Shown one piece after another: positions 21,253 to 31,724 of a stretch of DNA of 64,000 bases. Under the pieces are notes generated by a model. That model was not told where the DNA came from. It worked only from the letters and a program-made list of their open reading frames with translations, and searched no databases. Position 1 is the stretch's first letter; each line of letters begins with the position of its first letter. This DNA comes from Scopulariopsis brevicaulis. Taxonomy: Eukaryota; Ascomycota; Sordariomycetes; Microascales; Microascaceae. The position numbers and the translations under genes are program-made. The stretch lies in assembly GCA_017657125.1 (NCBI GenBank), contig JAGFNX010000007.1, positions 1 through 64,000 of the forward strand, given 5' to 3'.

Positions 21253-22575
21253 ATGGCTTCTGCAATCGTGACGGGTGCAACAGGTATGCGTCCCAGGGGA
21301 GCTCGAGTGGGGTAAGTAAGTAACTTACAGGGCTGGTTAAATGCAGGCATCCTCGGGCGTGAAATCGCCCACCGACTCGGAAACGACCCGGACAAGTGGA
21401 GCTCCGTCTACGCTATATCTCGCAGCAAAAAAGAGGACTTTCCTTCCTCCGTCAAACACACCTTTGCCGATCTCCAGGGGTCCCCCGAGTCCATCGCCAA
21501 TGACCTAAAGGGAGTAAAGGCCGAGTACCTCTTCTTCGCGGCCTATCTCCAGAGGGACTCGGAGCAGGAGAACTGGGATGTCAATGGGGACATGCTCCAG
21601 AACTTCCTCGCTGCCCTCGAGAAGACGGGCGTCGCGGGGACACTGAAGCGCATTGTGCTTGTCACAGGCGCGAAGCACTACGGAGTACACCTCGGGCCGG
21701 TCAAGAACCCGGTGGAGGAGACGGACAGATGGCTTACGGATTCCGCATTCCCTCCCAACTTTTATTACCGCCAGCAGGACATTCTCAAGTCGTTCTGTCA
21801 GAAGCACAGCAACGTCTCGTGGACCGTCACCTACCCGAACGACGTCATCGGGCTCGCAAAAGGCAACTTTATGAACTTTGCGACGTCTGTCGGGGTCTAC
21901 GTCGCCATCTGTAAAGAGCTGGGCGAGGATCTCGTGTTCCCTGGCTCGGAAGTCTTGTACACCGGGTTCGACACCTATACCGACTCGAAGCTCCACGCCG
22001 AGTTCTGCGACTGGGCCGCGTCCGAGCCACGCGCCGCGAACGAGGCTTTTAACGTTGTGAATGGTGATGCACAGAGCTGGCAGACCATGTGGCCGCTCCT
22101 CGCCAAGAAGTTTGGGATCAAATTGAAGACGGATCAGTTCAGTGGCCCGCGTCAGATGAGCAGTGAAACTGAGATGCACAAGACGCCGCCCGTCAGCCTC
22201 TACGAGTCTCAGCAGGGTCTAGGGAAGACCAAGCCGGGGAAAATCCAGCACACGGTCGATCTTGCGCAGTGGAGTAAGCAGGACAAGGTCAAAAAGGCCT
22301 GGGCAAAAATTGCCGAGCGCAATGGGCTGGAAAAGGATGTGCTAGACAAGGCGACGTGGGGATTCCTGTCCATGGTCCTAGGGCGGGATTATGACATTAT
22401 CCTCAGCATGTCCAAGGCGAGGGGTATGGGCTGGAACTCGTACGTACTTCACATGGGTATTGTGTTGTGAGAACATCGAGCTAATCATGTCTTCAGGTAT
22501 TACGACTCGTGGCAGAGTTTGTCGGATACTTTGGACGCGCTGGCGGCCGAGAAGGTTCTGCCGAAGACGGGCTAA
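21253..22575 (+). CDS. PRISE-like short-chain dehydrogenase (progesterone 5-beta-reductase/iridoid synthase type)
   Basis: NAD(P)-dependent reductase of 400 aa, predicted cytosolic. Exons 21253-21283, 21347-22439, 22497-22575. Splicing the tiny first exon (MASAIVTGAT) to GILGREIAHRL rebuilds the TGATGxxG cofactor loop. Further family marks are VTGAKHYGVH after strand 4 and PPNFYYRQQDIL, where the Tyr takes the place of the usual SDR catalytic Tyr as in PRISE enzymes. The last splice gives WNSYYDSWQSL. Such enzymes reduce activated C=C bonds of enones or enals. The adjacent secreted SnoaL-like gene on the same strand and the elaborate promoter hint at inducible specialised metabolism or detoxification. 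Substrate unknown. Confidence 0.9.
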
Positions 22576-22942
22576 CTGGGATCGCCACTCTGAGAATCGG
22601 GTAGGCGAGGAAGGCAGAGACAATACGTCGAGACGATAAGCTTATTGGAACTTAATTTAAGTTCAAGGGACCCGTTATGAATAGCACATGGTATTTAAAC
22701 GACACAGGTCGCACGCTCTCCGATTCCAAAGGTTATCGGTTACAAGGAAAGCCGGACGATCTAGATCTCGTTGTGTCGCTGCGTAGCCCATAGGCATATC
22801 ATGCTACGGAATTCCTATTCGTTCATGTCATCTCGATTTCTCAGAAATGTATAAGGGGCATAAGTCCAGCGGCGCTCCTCTTTACGGAGCTAGTCTCATC
22901 TCCTACGAGCTCCCCTATACCAGTATTCCGCAACATACCACC
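22576..22942. other. Spacer with palindromes and SnoaL-like gene promoter
   Basis: Two adjacent palindromes follow the SDR stop: ATAAGCTTAT (22638-22647) and GAACTTAATTTAAGTTC (22648-22664). TATAAG at 22850-22855 is about 93 bp before the next start codon. Confidence 0.5.
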
Positions 22943-23473
22943 ATGCGATATCTGTACTTTATTTGCCTCGCAGCCCCCGCGCTGCTCTCTCTCGTCTCCG
23001 CAGGAGAACCCGGCGAATCCGAGAAACCCAGCCAACCCGACCAACCAGGCCAACCCTGCGCGCCCTTATGCGACCTCCCCCCCGAGATCGCCGAGTGCGA
23101 GGACACGCTCCTCCAGGAACAGCGCCAAGCAGCCGCCGCTTTCACGGGCGCCTACGCTGACAAGGACGTCGACGCGATGATGAGCTACGTCCTTCCGGAC
23201 TACATCCAGCACAACCCGAACATCCACTCAGGGAGGGACATTGCCCACAAATACCTCAAGAAGCGGCTCTCCGACCCAGGAATCGTGAATGATGTCACGC
23301 GGGTTATCTCCGATCTCAACTTTATCATGGTTCATGTCCATCGGACGCAGCCAGGGAAGAAGGATAGGGCGCTTGCGGATGTCTATCGTTTCGATGGGAC
23401 CTGTATTGCGGAGCATTGGGATGTGCAGGAGGATATGGAAGAGAACGCGCCGAATCCACTCGCTTGGTTCTAA
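22943..23473 (+). CDS. Secreted SnoaL-like (NTF2-fold) protein
   Basis: A 176-aa single-exon protein. Residues 1-20 (MRYLYFICLAAPALLSLVSA) form a clear signal peptide. A Pro/Gln-rich linker and a short CAPLC segment follow. The SnoaL-like domain covers about residues 55-170, with YIQHNPNIHSGRD and CIAEHWDVQEDM, the hallmarks of the predicted ester-cyclase/SnoaL group. I chose the ATG at 22943 because it begins the signal peptide and lies 93 bp downstream of a TATA box; an in-frame ATG at 22847 would bury the signal. It follows the PRISE-like SDR on the same strand. Members outside polyketide clusters are mostly uncharacterised, so cyclase activity is not claimed. Confidence 0.85.
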   Translation: MRYLYFICLAAPALLSLVSAGEPGESEKPSQPDQPGQPCAPLCDLPPEIAECEDTLLQEQRQAAAAFTGAYADKDVDAMMSYVLPDYIQHNPNIHSGRDIAHKYLKKRLSDPGIVNDVTRVISDLNFIMVHVHRTQPGKKDRALADVYRFDGTCIAEHWDVQEDMEENAPNPLAWF

Positions 23474-24447
23474 ATGTTGCCACGGAGAAAGTAGTGGATG
23501 GGTCTGGATAAAGGACATCGGCATATCTTCGTTACCGTCTTTAGGTGCAAAAGCATATGGGGAGAAGGTATCAGGTAGTCACATGGTCCTGTCAGTATAA
23601 GTACATCGAGAAGCATCTTTAGAACGTTTCCACGCCGTGCAGTTGTTATGGTATATCGGACTCAACGCTTTAGATGTAGGGTATTTGAGCTCCATAGTGC
23701 GCGATTGGTTGACAATGGACACTAATACTGTGGATATAATAGCACGACAATGTTCCCGTAAACGGCCTCCATCCGTGGTCGACTGGTCATCTTATTTTGA
23801 ATAGCAAGCGCGGGTACCGCGGAGTTGGAAGGAGACGGCCCGTTCTGAAACCATCGTGGCACCTGCCATCGCAGCACACTGCGGCAATGCATGCCGGGTC
23901 CGAGCATATCCCCAGGTGAAACGGAAATTTCCGGTAACCTTGCTGATTTTATTGCGCCCCTTGTCGTATGGCAAGGGACGGCAACGCTGGTTCGACGGGG
24001 GGTGAAACCCAATGTGGCGGCAAGGAGGCGTTTCAGCCCCATCCTGCCCCACAGACACCCACAGATCCTCCAACAGCAAGCCGGCAAGAAGGAGCCAAGG
24101 CCAAGCTAGTACCTTAATGGGCCAACGTTAAGCTTCTCTGACATTTGACGTCCGATCGACGAATGGGGGAAGTCGTCAAGCGCCCACGCCCCCTGGTCCC
24201 TTTCTCGAGGGGAGATCGCGTGGTCGCTCTAAATCTCGAGTCCTGCCCTCTTCACCTCCTTTCTCTCTCTTCGTCCTTCGTGTAATCGATATTGGCGATG
24301 CAGCGCATCGTCTTCTAATTCCTTTCTACTAGCCTTTTACTAATATCTCGGGTGCTGGAAATCCGCTTATTCTCTTTTTGTGTCGCCTTCTTCTTCTAGT
24401 ACCCTCATTTCACTACTATCTTTGGTCTTTCTGCCACTATCGCCGCC
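23474..24447. other. Intergenic region 5' of the cupredoxin gene
   Basis: No gene seen. The 200 bp before the cupredoxin start are strongly pyrimidine-rich (CTCTCTCTTCGTCC and similar), a common feature of active fungal promoters. Confidence 0.5.
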
Positions 24448-25135
24448 ATGGTGTCCCCCGTTTCCGTTCTCATCGCCGCCGTCGCGATCGCGACCCGCGC
24501 CGCCGCGCAGTCCACGCTCCAGGTCCTCGCCGTCCAGGACCTGAGCCTAGACGACACCTTCGTTTTCAAGCCAAGCTCGCTCGTGGCGGAGGTTGGCGAC
24601 ACGATCGAGTTCCACTTCGCGCCGACCGGCTTCTTACCGTCGAACCACTCTGTCGCGCAGGGGACATTCGACTCCGGGTGCGAGCCGCTGCCTGGTGGAT
24701 TCTTCTCCGGGAATATGGAGGCGCCGCCCGAGTCGGAGGAGGACCCGCTCGGAGAAGCTGTAAGTAAACGCGAAATGTCTTTTCGCCTATCGGGTGAGTG
24801 AGGCTGTAATGGATTCTAACTCCCTGTAGCCCCAGGTCTTCCGCGTTAGAGTCAACACCACCGATCCGATAGCCTTCTACTGTACCGCCGGCCAGCACTG
24901 CACGAGGGGCATGTACGGCGTCATCAACCCGTCCGACACGCAGAATCTCGAATCTTACAAGGCCTTGATCAAGTCGCATGGCCCCGCGGTGGCGCCTGAA
25001 AGCGTCGGTGGCGGACAGCTTGTCGATACCCCTGGCCTCGCGACTCCTGCTCCTGTCGCGGCGGGTCAGAGGTTGCCGGTGCCTTTTGCTGTTGTGTTTA
25101 CGGGGGCGATCGGGATTGCGCTTTTGCTGTCCTGA
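24448..25135 (+). CDS. Secreted cupredoxin-domain protein, probably GPI-anchored
   Basis: A 205-aa protein with exons 24448-24759 and 24830-25135 (intron GTAAGT...TAG). The N-terminal 21 residues form a signal peptide ending AAAQS. The cupredoxin domain contains FKPSSLVAEVGDTIEFHF, NHSVAQGTF and, after the splice, FYCTAGQHCTRGMYGVI. The His of NHSV and the Cys, His and Met of the last motif are in the order of a type 1 copper site. The C-terminus is a small-residue stretch then VFTGAIGIALLLS, consistent with a GPI-anchor signal. It matches fungal extracellular serine-rich/blue-copper cell-surface proteins. Copper binding is inferred and the role unknown. Confidence 0.88.
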
Positions 25136-25452
25136 CAGAGTCGCGCTGTACGGCTTGGGGAAGAAGGCGAGGTGGCTCATGGCGCCGCCAATTGTCAGGT
25201 CAATAAGCATTGGAATATTACAGCGAAATAGCGTATAACTGCTCTTTGGAATCATATAAAGGATCCGTCTTGTCATGAAATTTTCCTCAGAACTGTGCTA
25301 GCCCGTGTAGTAGAAGGAGGAGAGCGGCTTCTGGTGATAACAAGAGTGTGTGGGGTGCTCAATGCTGCCCCGCAAATACTTTGGGTAGACATTGATGTCT
25401 CGATATGGCAGCGATTGTACGGAACTTCATTAGCTATCGCTCTGCCTTTTTC
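25136..25452. other. Convergent 3' spacer
   Basis: Lies between the 3' ends of the cupredoxin and regulator genes. No gene seen. Confidence 0.5.
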
Positions 25453-27789
25453 CTAAACGTCCGGCGACCATTCGGATTCTAAAACTCCTGCCAGGTCTGC
25501 TGTATCGTCGAGGCCCATGAGATTCTGCCACTCGTATGGCCCAAACATGAAGTGACCCCTAGTCGAGTTAGTTTGGTGCTGGTGCCCAACGGGGAGATAC
25601 CGACATACGCATAGTTCGCTCCCTGATCCCGCCCGGGCGTATCATTCGTGTCCTCAGTATGGAAATGCTTCCTCCAAACCCAGAGCGAGTCGTACACCAC
25701 GCTCACGCTCAACCTATTCTGAACATGCCGGAGCTTCAAATCGTGAACGGTCGAGCCACCAATGACAGTTGGGTCTGGTAGCGCGCAGAAGAAGCCGACC
25801 ACGTCTCCAAGGCGCGCGGGGAGGTCGTTGTTGACGACGGATAACTTCCTGAGAGCGACAATGGTGGAGTCGAGAAGTTTCATGCCGGCAGCTTTGTCTA
25901 GAAGCGAGCTGAAGAAGCCGTTGACTAGAATCTTCAGTACGACGAAGGCTGCGCTGACGAATACTTGATAGCAGAAGAAGGGGCAATAGTCGAAGAATCT
26001 CGTCTCGAACCGGTCCAGCTCCAAGCTTGACTCGATAAGAGAAAATGCCGTGTGGTAGAGTGTGATGATTCGGTCTTTGTAGCCATCCATTCCAGCGTCA
26101 TCAAAAAGGTAAAACGCGTGGAGGTGTAGGCGCGCCGCCGCCAGGTACCACGATATAACGCCTCGAATAGGTCAGCCTTCAGCCTCTAAAGCCGGCAAAC
26201 GGAAGTTGTTACGTACGAGAAGAACCGCTTATTCCTCTTTCCAACTCTGAAAGTGATGCGTTCAGCAGTCGATAAAGGGGGAGCCGCTCCCGTGCGGCCG
26301 CGGCGTCTAACGGACTGGAGGAAATAGACGCTAGTGCCTGCGAGACGCGCTGGCGGAACTGTTCGATGCGGAGGTGCTCCCGGAGGGAAACGTCGGAAGG
26401 AGAGTGTGTCGTCGACTGGGGGGCCACAGTGAGGGACCAGTCGTGCATCTGCATCGTGACTGGTAGCCCGCTCCCCACGCTCACACTACCGCGATGTTAG
26501 TTGACTTATCACCACCCACTAATGCAGTGGGCCCGGTTTACCTCTGGGCAACGATATTACAAGCCTCCCATGTTTTTACCCACTCCGCGTAATCGTAAGC
26601 ACTAAGCTTCAACGGGACCTTGACGAAGTCTGCGACGTCCAGTGCTCGGTGCAGCCCCATCTGCGTGCCAATCTGCAGCATCAGCCCAGCGAGCATGAAG
26701 GTTGGGTCGGACGTGCTGCTGCTTGTCGGAAAGGGCCACGTGCATATGAGTGCGAGACTCTGCACTGTAGCCAGTGAGTATGGGATGCCGCGGAGTGTGG
26801 TCCAGAGTAGGTCTGTCACGGCTCGTGCTAGTCTGGGGAGGAGTGTCGGCTGGGATTGCAGGCGGCGGGAGGAGACGGCTATTATAGTCCAGAATAAAAG
26901 CTCGGAGGACTCGTAATACTCGTGTGGTGATTTACTTGGGTCGACTACGGGTAGGAACGGATGGTAATGGACGACATAACTGAGTGGCTGACGTTAACAA
27001 ACGGGCATCGAGCGCTCTTTCGGGTGCCACTCACATCATGAACAGCTCGTCTATCTCCTCCGTGGAGAGAGTCGTATTAGCTAGTGCTCGAGGACCTGGC
27101 ATGGAAAAGGACATCCGCTGGGACTTGAATGGTTCGTCGACGCCAGGCTTCGTGGTTAATCCAGGCGCTCGAGAGTGCTCTGTAGGATCGGGCGACGGGC
27201 CCACGACGGCCCCGAGAGATCCGGTCGTCGAAACAGATTGCGTCAGGTTTTCATTTCTTCCAATGATACCCGGCGACGCCACAAAATCTCGATGCGACTC
27301 CGGAGAATGAATCGTGGCGGTCGTTCGTGGTGGAGGTATTTCGTAGGCCGGTGACGGTCGATCCTTGCTTTGTAGCTGTTGGCGCAGTTGCCGAATCTCG
27401 TTTTCAAGCTCAAATGAGCGCCTTCGGGGGGAGCGTGTCGTCAGTCACAGGTGGTCAGATCAGTCGGAAGGAGACGCCTACCTTCGCTTCCGTGTACGCT
27501 TGAACCCCGTCTCGATCTTGCACTCGAGGTTGAGCCTCACACACCGGCTGCATACCTCCGGGGCATCGGCCTCGGCAGACGCGAGGTCGCACCGAAGCTA
27601 GGGAGAAAGAATCCTATCAGCAGACCGTAGGGGACTCTCCTTGTAACGACTGTGACATACCTTTTGCTGTCGGCACTCGTTGCACGCCTTGCGCCGACCG
27701 GCCTTCTCCGCCGAATCGGCGCCCGCTATCGGAGGCGGAGAGTCGGCGGCTTGATGCTCTGCAGGCCCATCTCCCGCGCGACGGTCCAT
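25453..27789 (-). CDS. Zn(II)2Cys6 transcription factor with fungal-specific domain
   Basis: A 665-aa nuclear regulator. Exons in coding order: 27789-27661, 27597-27482, 27421-27035, 26979-26542, 26485-26217, 26161-25609, 25558-25453. The zinc cluster is split by intron 1: ACNECRQQK joins LRCDLASAEADAPEVC, then SRCVRLNLEC. A short Glu/Gln-rich dimerisation helix follows. From about residue 205 the fungal_trans domain begins (DELFMIYVVHYHPFLPVVDP), continuing through ALICTWPF and QIGTQMGLHRALD. All six introns have GT-AG ends and close in frame. The ATG at 27789 is preferred; an upstream in-frame ATG at 28035 would add an unusual 82-residue extension. Target unknown. Its family binds CGG triplets, and a CGG-N11-CCG palindrome lies 4.4 kb away in the SDR promoter. 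Confidence 0.9.
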
Positions 27790-28894
27790 GCCAGCTCGCT
27801 TGTAGGGCTCGTGGACCTGGCGTCGCTCAATTTCGAGATATCTCAATTCCCAAAGCGTGTTGTTCGCTGTCGCTAGTCCGTCCTTTACCGTGAACCCAGA
27901 AACTGCCGTGGCAACGGTTTGGAAAGGCAAGACCGGTTCGGAGAAGAAACGACCGGATGGCCGGCGAACCTGCGTCTCCCCATGGACCCCCGCACTCAGT
28001 AACCAATCAGGGGTATGTCCGAGGCATGGCGGCACACGCCTATTCTACTTAAGGCTAGGCGGAATGCATGGTGATGCAGTTACAATTAACCGAGCATCTC
28101 GGGCCAGAAGGTAATGACCCCGCAATTCTCCGCATAATCTTCCGCTTATAATATCGTGGTCCCTACCAAGATCGTGGATACTTTGGTTTCGAGCGCCTCT
28201 GATATTGTTGAACCCTCATTAGCGACTTCTAGGATGTACCTTATGTCGTCCCTCAACGTCTACCATACCACTTGCCGTTCTGATGAACGCAAGAGTCATC
28301 CTTGAACTAAAATGTGGGGTTAAAGACTGTGATATCCCTCCGGGGATAGATCATTGTCTCTTGGCTAGAGCCTTAAGTAACTATGCCAACTGAAGGCCAA
28401 GTCTTTACCCGGTTTATGTGTCTAGCAGCCCTACTAGACATTACGGACGGCTGGGGATGCATCCCAATTCCCGTACCCGCGCATGTTGGAGAAAGTAAAT
28501 GTTATGGAGCCCAACCCCCACTTCAACTATGTCATGTTGCCTGGTACTATACCGGGATAACTGGTCCGGCCTTTAATTTTGATGTCTATCTTCCTACTAC
28601 AACTGGGGGTAGAAGCATGGCTTTTGTCGAGTCGAAGGCAGGAGTTGGTCTAGACTGAATGATTACACGGTAGCAAATCTTAGGTCAAAGGCAGCTTATC
28701 GGCATGGCCATTACAATGAGCAGCGTATCAGAAATTATTTCGTAGTTCGTTTGTGCTCACGGGATGTGATACTCCTACTCGGCACTCGAGTTCGACCGAG
28801 TTAGTATATATTAAAATTCTCGCCCCGCAGCCCTTCACAGTAACTGGAAACGTCCTCCGTCCGAATGATACACATCGTCAACAGTGCATCCCTA
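27790..28894. other. Intergenic region
   Basis: 5' flank of the regulator gene and 3' flank of the beta-glucosidase gene. A 91-codon frame at 28383-28658 has no recognisable domain. Nothing else seen. Confidence 0.5.
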
Positions 28895-31724
28895 CTAACT
28901 CTCCAGCGCGGCCTCTAGAGGCAGGTTACGAGACGAGTTTCCGACATACACGGTCTTGGGACACCCGCTAATGACCCAGTTCTGGGAAACGACATCCCAG
29001 TTACTCAGGTCCCGGCGGGTAATTTCGGCGCGGAACGTCTCCGACGCGCCGGGGTCGATCCGAATACGGTCAAAGCCACGAAGGACCCTTACGGGGTCGT
29101 CGGGGCCACCGAGAGAGACGTAGAGCTGCGCGACTTCCTCGCCGACAACGCTCCCGGTGTTGGTGACGGTCGCGGAGACGGTGTACATTACGTCCCAGAG
29201 CTGGGGGTTGCCACCTGAGCCACCGCCGGCTGGGTGGGCGGGGCGAGGGGAGGTATCGAGGGCACCGGGGGGCAGGAAGTCAGCGGCTTCAGAGCCGTAG
29301 AATGGGTCGCCTAGGGCCTGAGAGGGGTCGGTTGTGTTGAGGTAGGGGTAGATGAACTGGTCGATGCGGTGGAAGCCTTCCGGGTAGACGTAGTCTGCGT
29401 AATCGCGGCTGATGTCGGCGCCGATGGTGGGTGCGGGGATCGATTCCCCGGTGTTGGCCTGGTACTCGCCGGCGTTGGATTTCTCAACGCGGAGGTCAGA
29501 GAACTCAAATGTGGTGTAGGATAGACCGAAGCCAAACTCGTAGACGGGCGTCTCATTCCTGCTATCGAAGCCTCGGTAGTCGATGAAGACGCCGTCCTCG
29601 AAGTTGTCCTGGGGAGCGTCGTCCCCGTTGTTGGGCTCGTAGATGATCTTGACGCCGTAGCTCTCCTCCGAGGCGCCCCAAGTGAAAGGGGTCTTGCCGC
29701 CGGGGTTGACGGTGCCGTAGAGGACGTCGGTGATGGCGTTTCCGGACTCCTGGCCGGGGACACCAGCCCAGAGAATAGCGGTAATATTGGGGTTGTCGTA
29801 CCAGTCGGAGACGATGACGGGGCCGGTGGAGTGGATCACCACAATAGTGTTGGGGTTGTTAGCAGCAACGACGTCAATGAGATCGTCTCCGCCGTTCCAG
29901 AGAGTCAAGTTGTTTCGGTCGCCGACATTACCGTCCACCGTGATATACCCCTCGCCGGAGTTTGCGTTGACAAAAACAATGGCAGTGCAATCAGACTGGC
30001 CGACAAGTGAAGCCGTGAGGTCGTGCTCCCAGTTGCTGAGGATGGACTCATAGCGGCTGCCGTCCTCGACTGCCTTACGTTGAATACCGGCATCGGGTGT
30101 GATCAGGTAAGGGAAGCTAGCGGTTCCGGATCCCCAACTGGCGGCGAGAGTACCCTCGTTGCAACCTTGGTCGGGACAGCCGTTTGGCCCGGACTTGCGG
30201 CCACCGGCATCCTCGCCAATGACAGCGACAAACTTGGGCTTGTCCAGGGGCAGCGCGCCATCGTTCTTCAGTAAGACGGTACCATGGGAGGCGATTCGGC
30301 GGATGAGATCTCCATGATCCTGGCGAACATCGATGTGTTGGTTGATAGTCTGAACGCGCTCCTGGGCAGCCATGTGGAGGGGGCCCTCGCTGTCGCGACT
30401 CCATGAGGAGAAGTTGATATCAGGGGAATCCTCGATGCTACGGCCGACTTTGAAGAAAGAAGCCATTATGCGCATGGCCATGTCGTCGATGCGGTACTCG
30501 GGAACCGTGCCGTTAAGGACAGCGTTGGTCAAGTTCGCTCCCCAGTATGAAGTGCGTGAGTTGAACGTGACGTCTCCAGGCATAGACATGTCGAGGCCAG
30601 CAACGGCAGAGGCTACACCCGTATGCTGAGCCTGCCAATCCGTGAGAACGAAGCCCTGGAAGCCCAACTCGTCCTTCAAGATGTGGTTGAGGAGGGCGGA
30701 GTTCTGGCAGCCGTAACTGTTGTTGATCTGCTGGTACGAGCACATGACGGAGCCAGCACCGGCGCGGATGGCGTCTGCGAAGGGCCAGAGGTAGAGCTCA
30801 TGCATAGTTTTGTCATCCACGTTGGACGATATGGCCTCAACAACGTCATAACCGTAGTTGATGCCGTCGCCCTTCTGGCGGAAGTGCTCCTGCTCGTTCA
30901 TGATGAAGTGCTTGACGTTGGCGATGACACCCGCCTCTTGGATGCCCTTCACAGCCTCGGCGACAGCAACGCCGGACAAGTACGGGTCGGGGGAAAATCC
31001 CTCCCAGTTGCGGCCACCGGTGGGGAATCTACCGAGGGGCCCGACGGAGGGGCCGAGCAGGACGTCGGCACCCTTGTCCCGCGCCTCGGATGCCATGGCA
31101 TGACCGCGCTCGTGGATTAGACCCCGGTCCCAGGTGGCAGCCGCGAGCTGGCTCGAGGTGAAGAATGACACATAGTCTGCGAAGCGCACGCCCTGAGGTC
31201 CGTCCTGCATACAGAGACCACGCCAGCCGATGCGTGGGATTGAACCAACATTTCCAACGCACAGGTCTGCCATCCAGCTGCACGGGTAAGAGTTAGACGT
31301 GTTAACTGGACTTCTAGATGGGTCATGGAGACATACCCTGTACCAGTGGTGAGGTTGACCTTCTCGAGAAGAGTAAGCTCAGAGACAAAAGCCTCGGCTT
31401 GGGCGTAGGCTTCCTGCCATCCCTCCGCCTCGGGGTCCATCCATGGAGACGGATAGTGAGGCGGTGAATAAGCAAGATCGTTAGTCTTGTCGTCGAGGCG
31501 CTAGGAAGGTTGGTTAGTGGAGTTTTATTGGCAGCAGCGACATGGAGCGGGTGCAAAGTGGGACAGGGGCAGATGGGCACGTGCTGTCAGAAAGGGCAGG
31601 GCAGCATCGTGCTCTAGGCTGGGTAGTTGGGTTGGCAGAAGTAGCCGTGACAAACCTTGTAGCTCGCGCCGACGACGACTTCGCAGACTGCCAGGAGGGC
31701 AGCAGCGATTGTGGCTGTCTTCAT
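28895..31724 (-). CDS. Secreted GH3 beta-glucosidase
   Basis: Extracellular beta-glucosidase of 871 aa, hydrolysing cellobiose-type beta-glucosides. Exons in coding order: 31724-31656, 31500-31337, 31277-28895. Exon 1 encodes a signal peptide (MKTATIAAALLAVCEVVVGA). Exon 2 supplies DLAYSPPHYPSPWMDPEA and EKVNLTTGTG, continuing across the intron as W-MADLCVGN. The GH3 N-domain shows GPSVGPLGRFPTGGRNWEGF, KHFIMNEQE and the nucleophile motif VLTDWQAQHTG (Asp near residue 291). The GH3 C-domain and a C-terminal fibronectin-III-like domain (VSATVTNTGSVVGEEVAQLY) follow. Length and order match BglA-type enzymes. The exon 1 donor is GTTTGT and its intron is long for this window (155 nt). A TATA-like element lies about 130 bp upstream. 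Confidence 0.95.

Noticed and set aside
28383..28658. 91-codon plus-strand frame
   Set aside because: No signal peptide, domain or supporting splice context.
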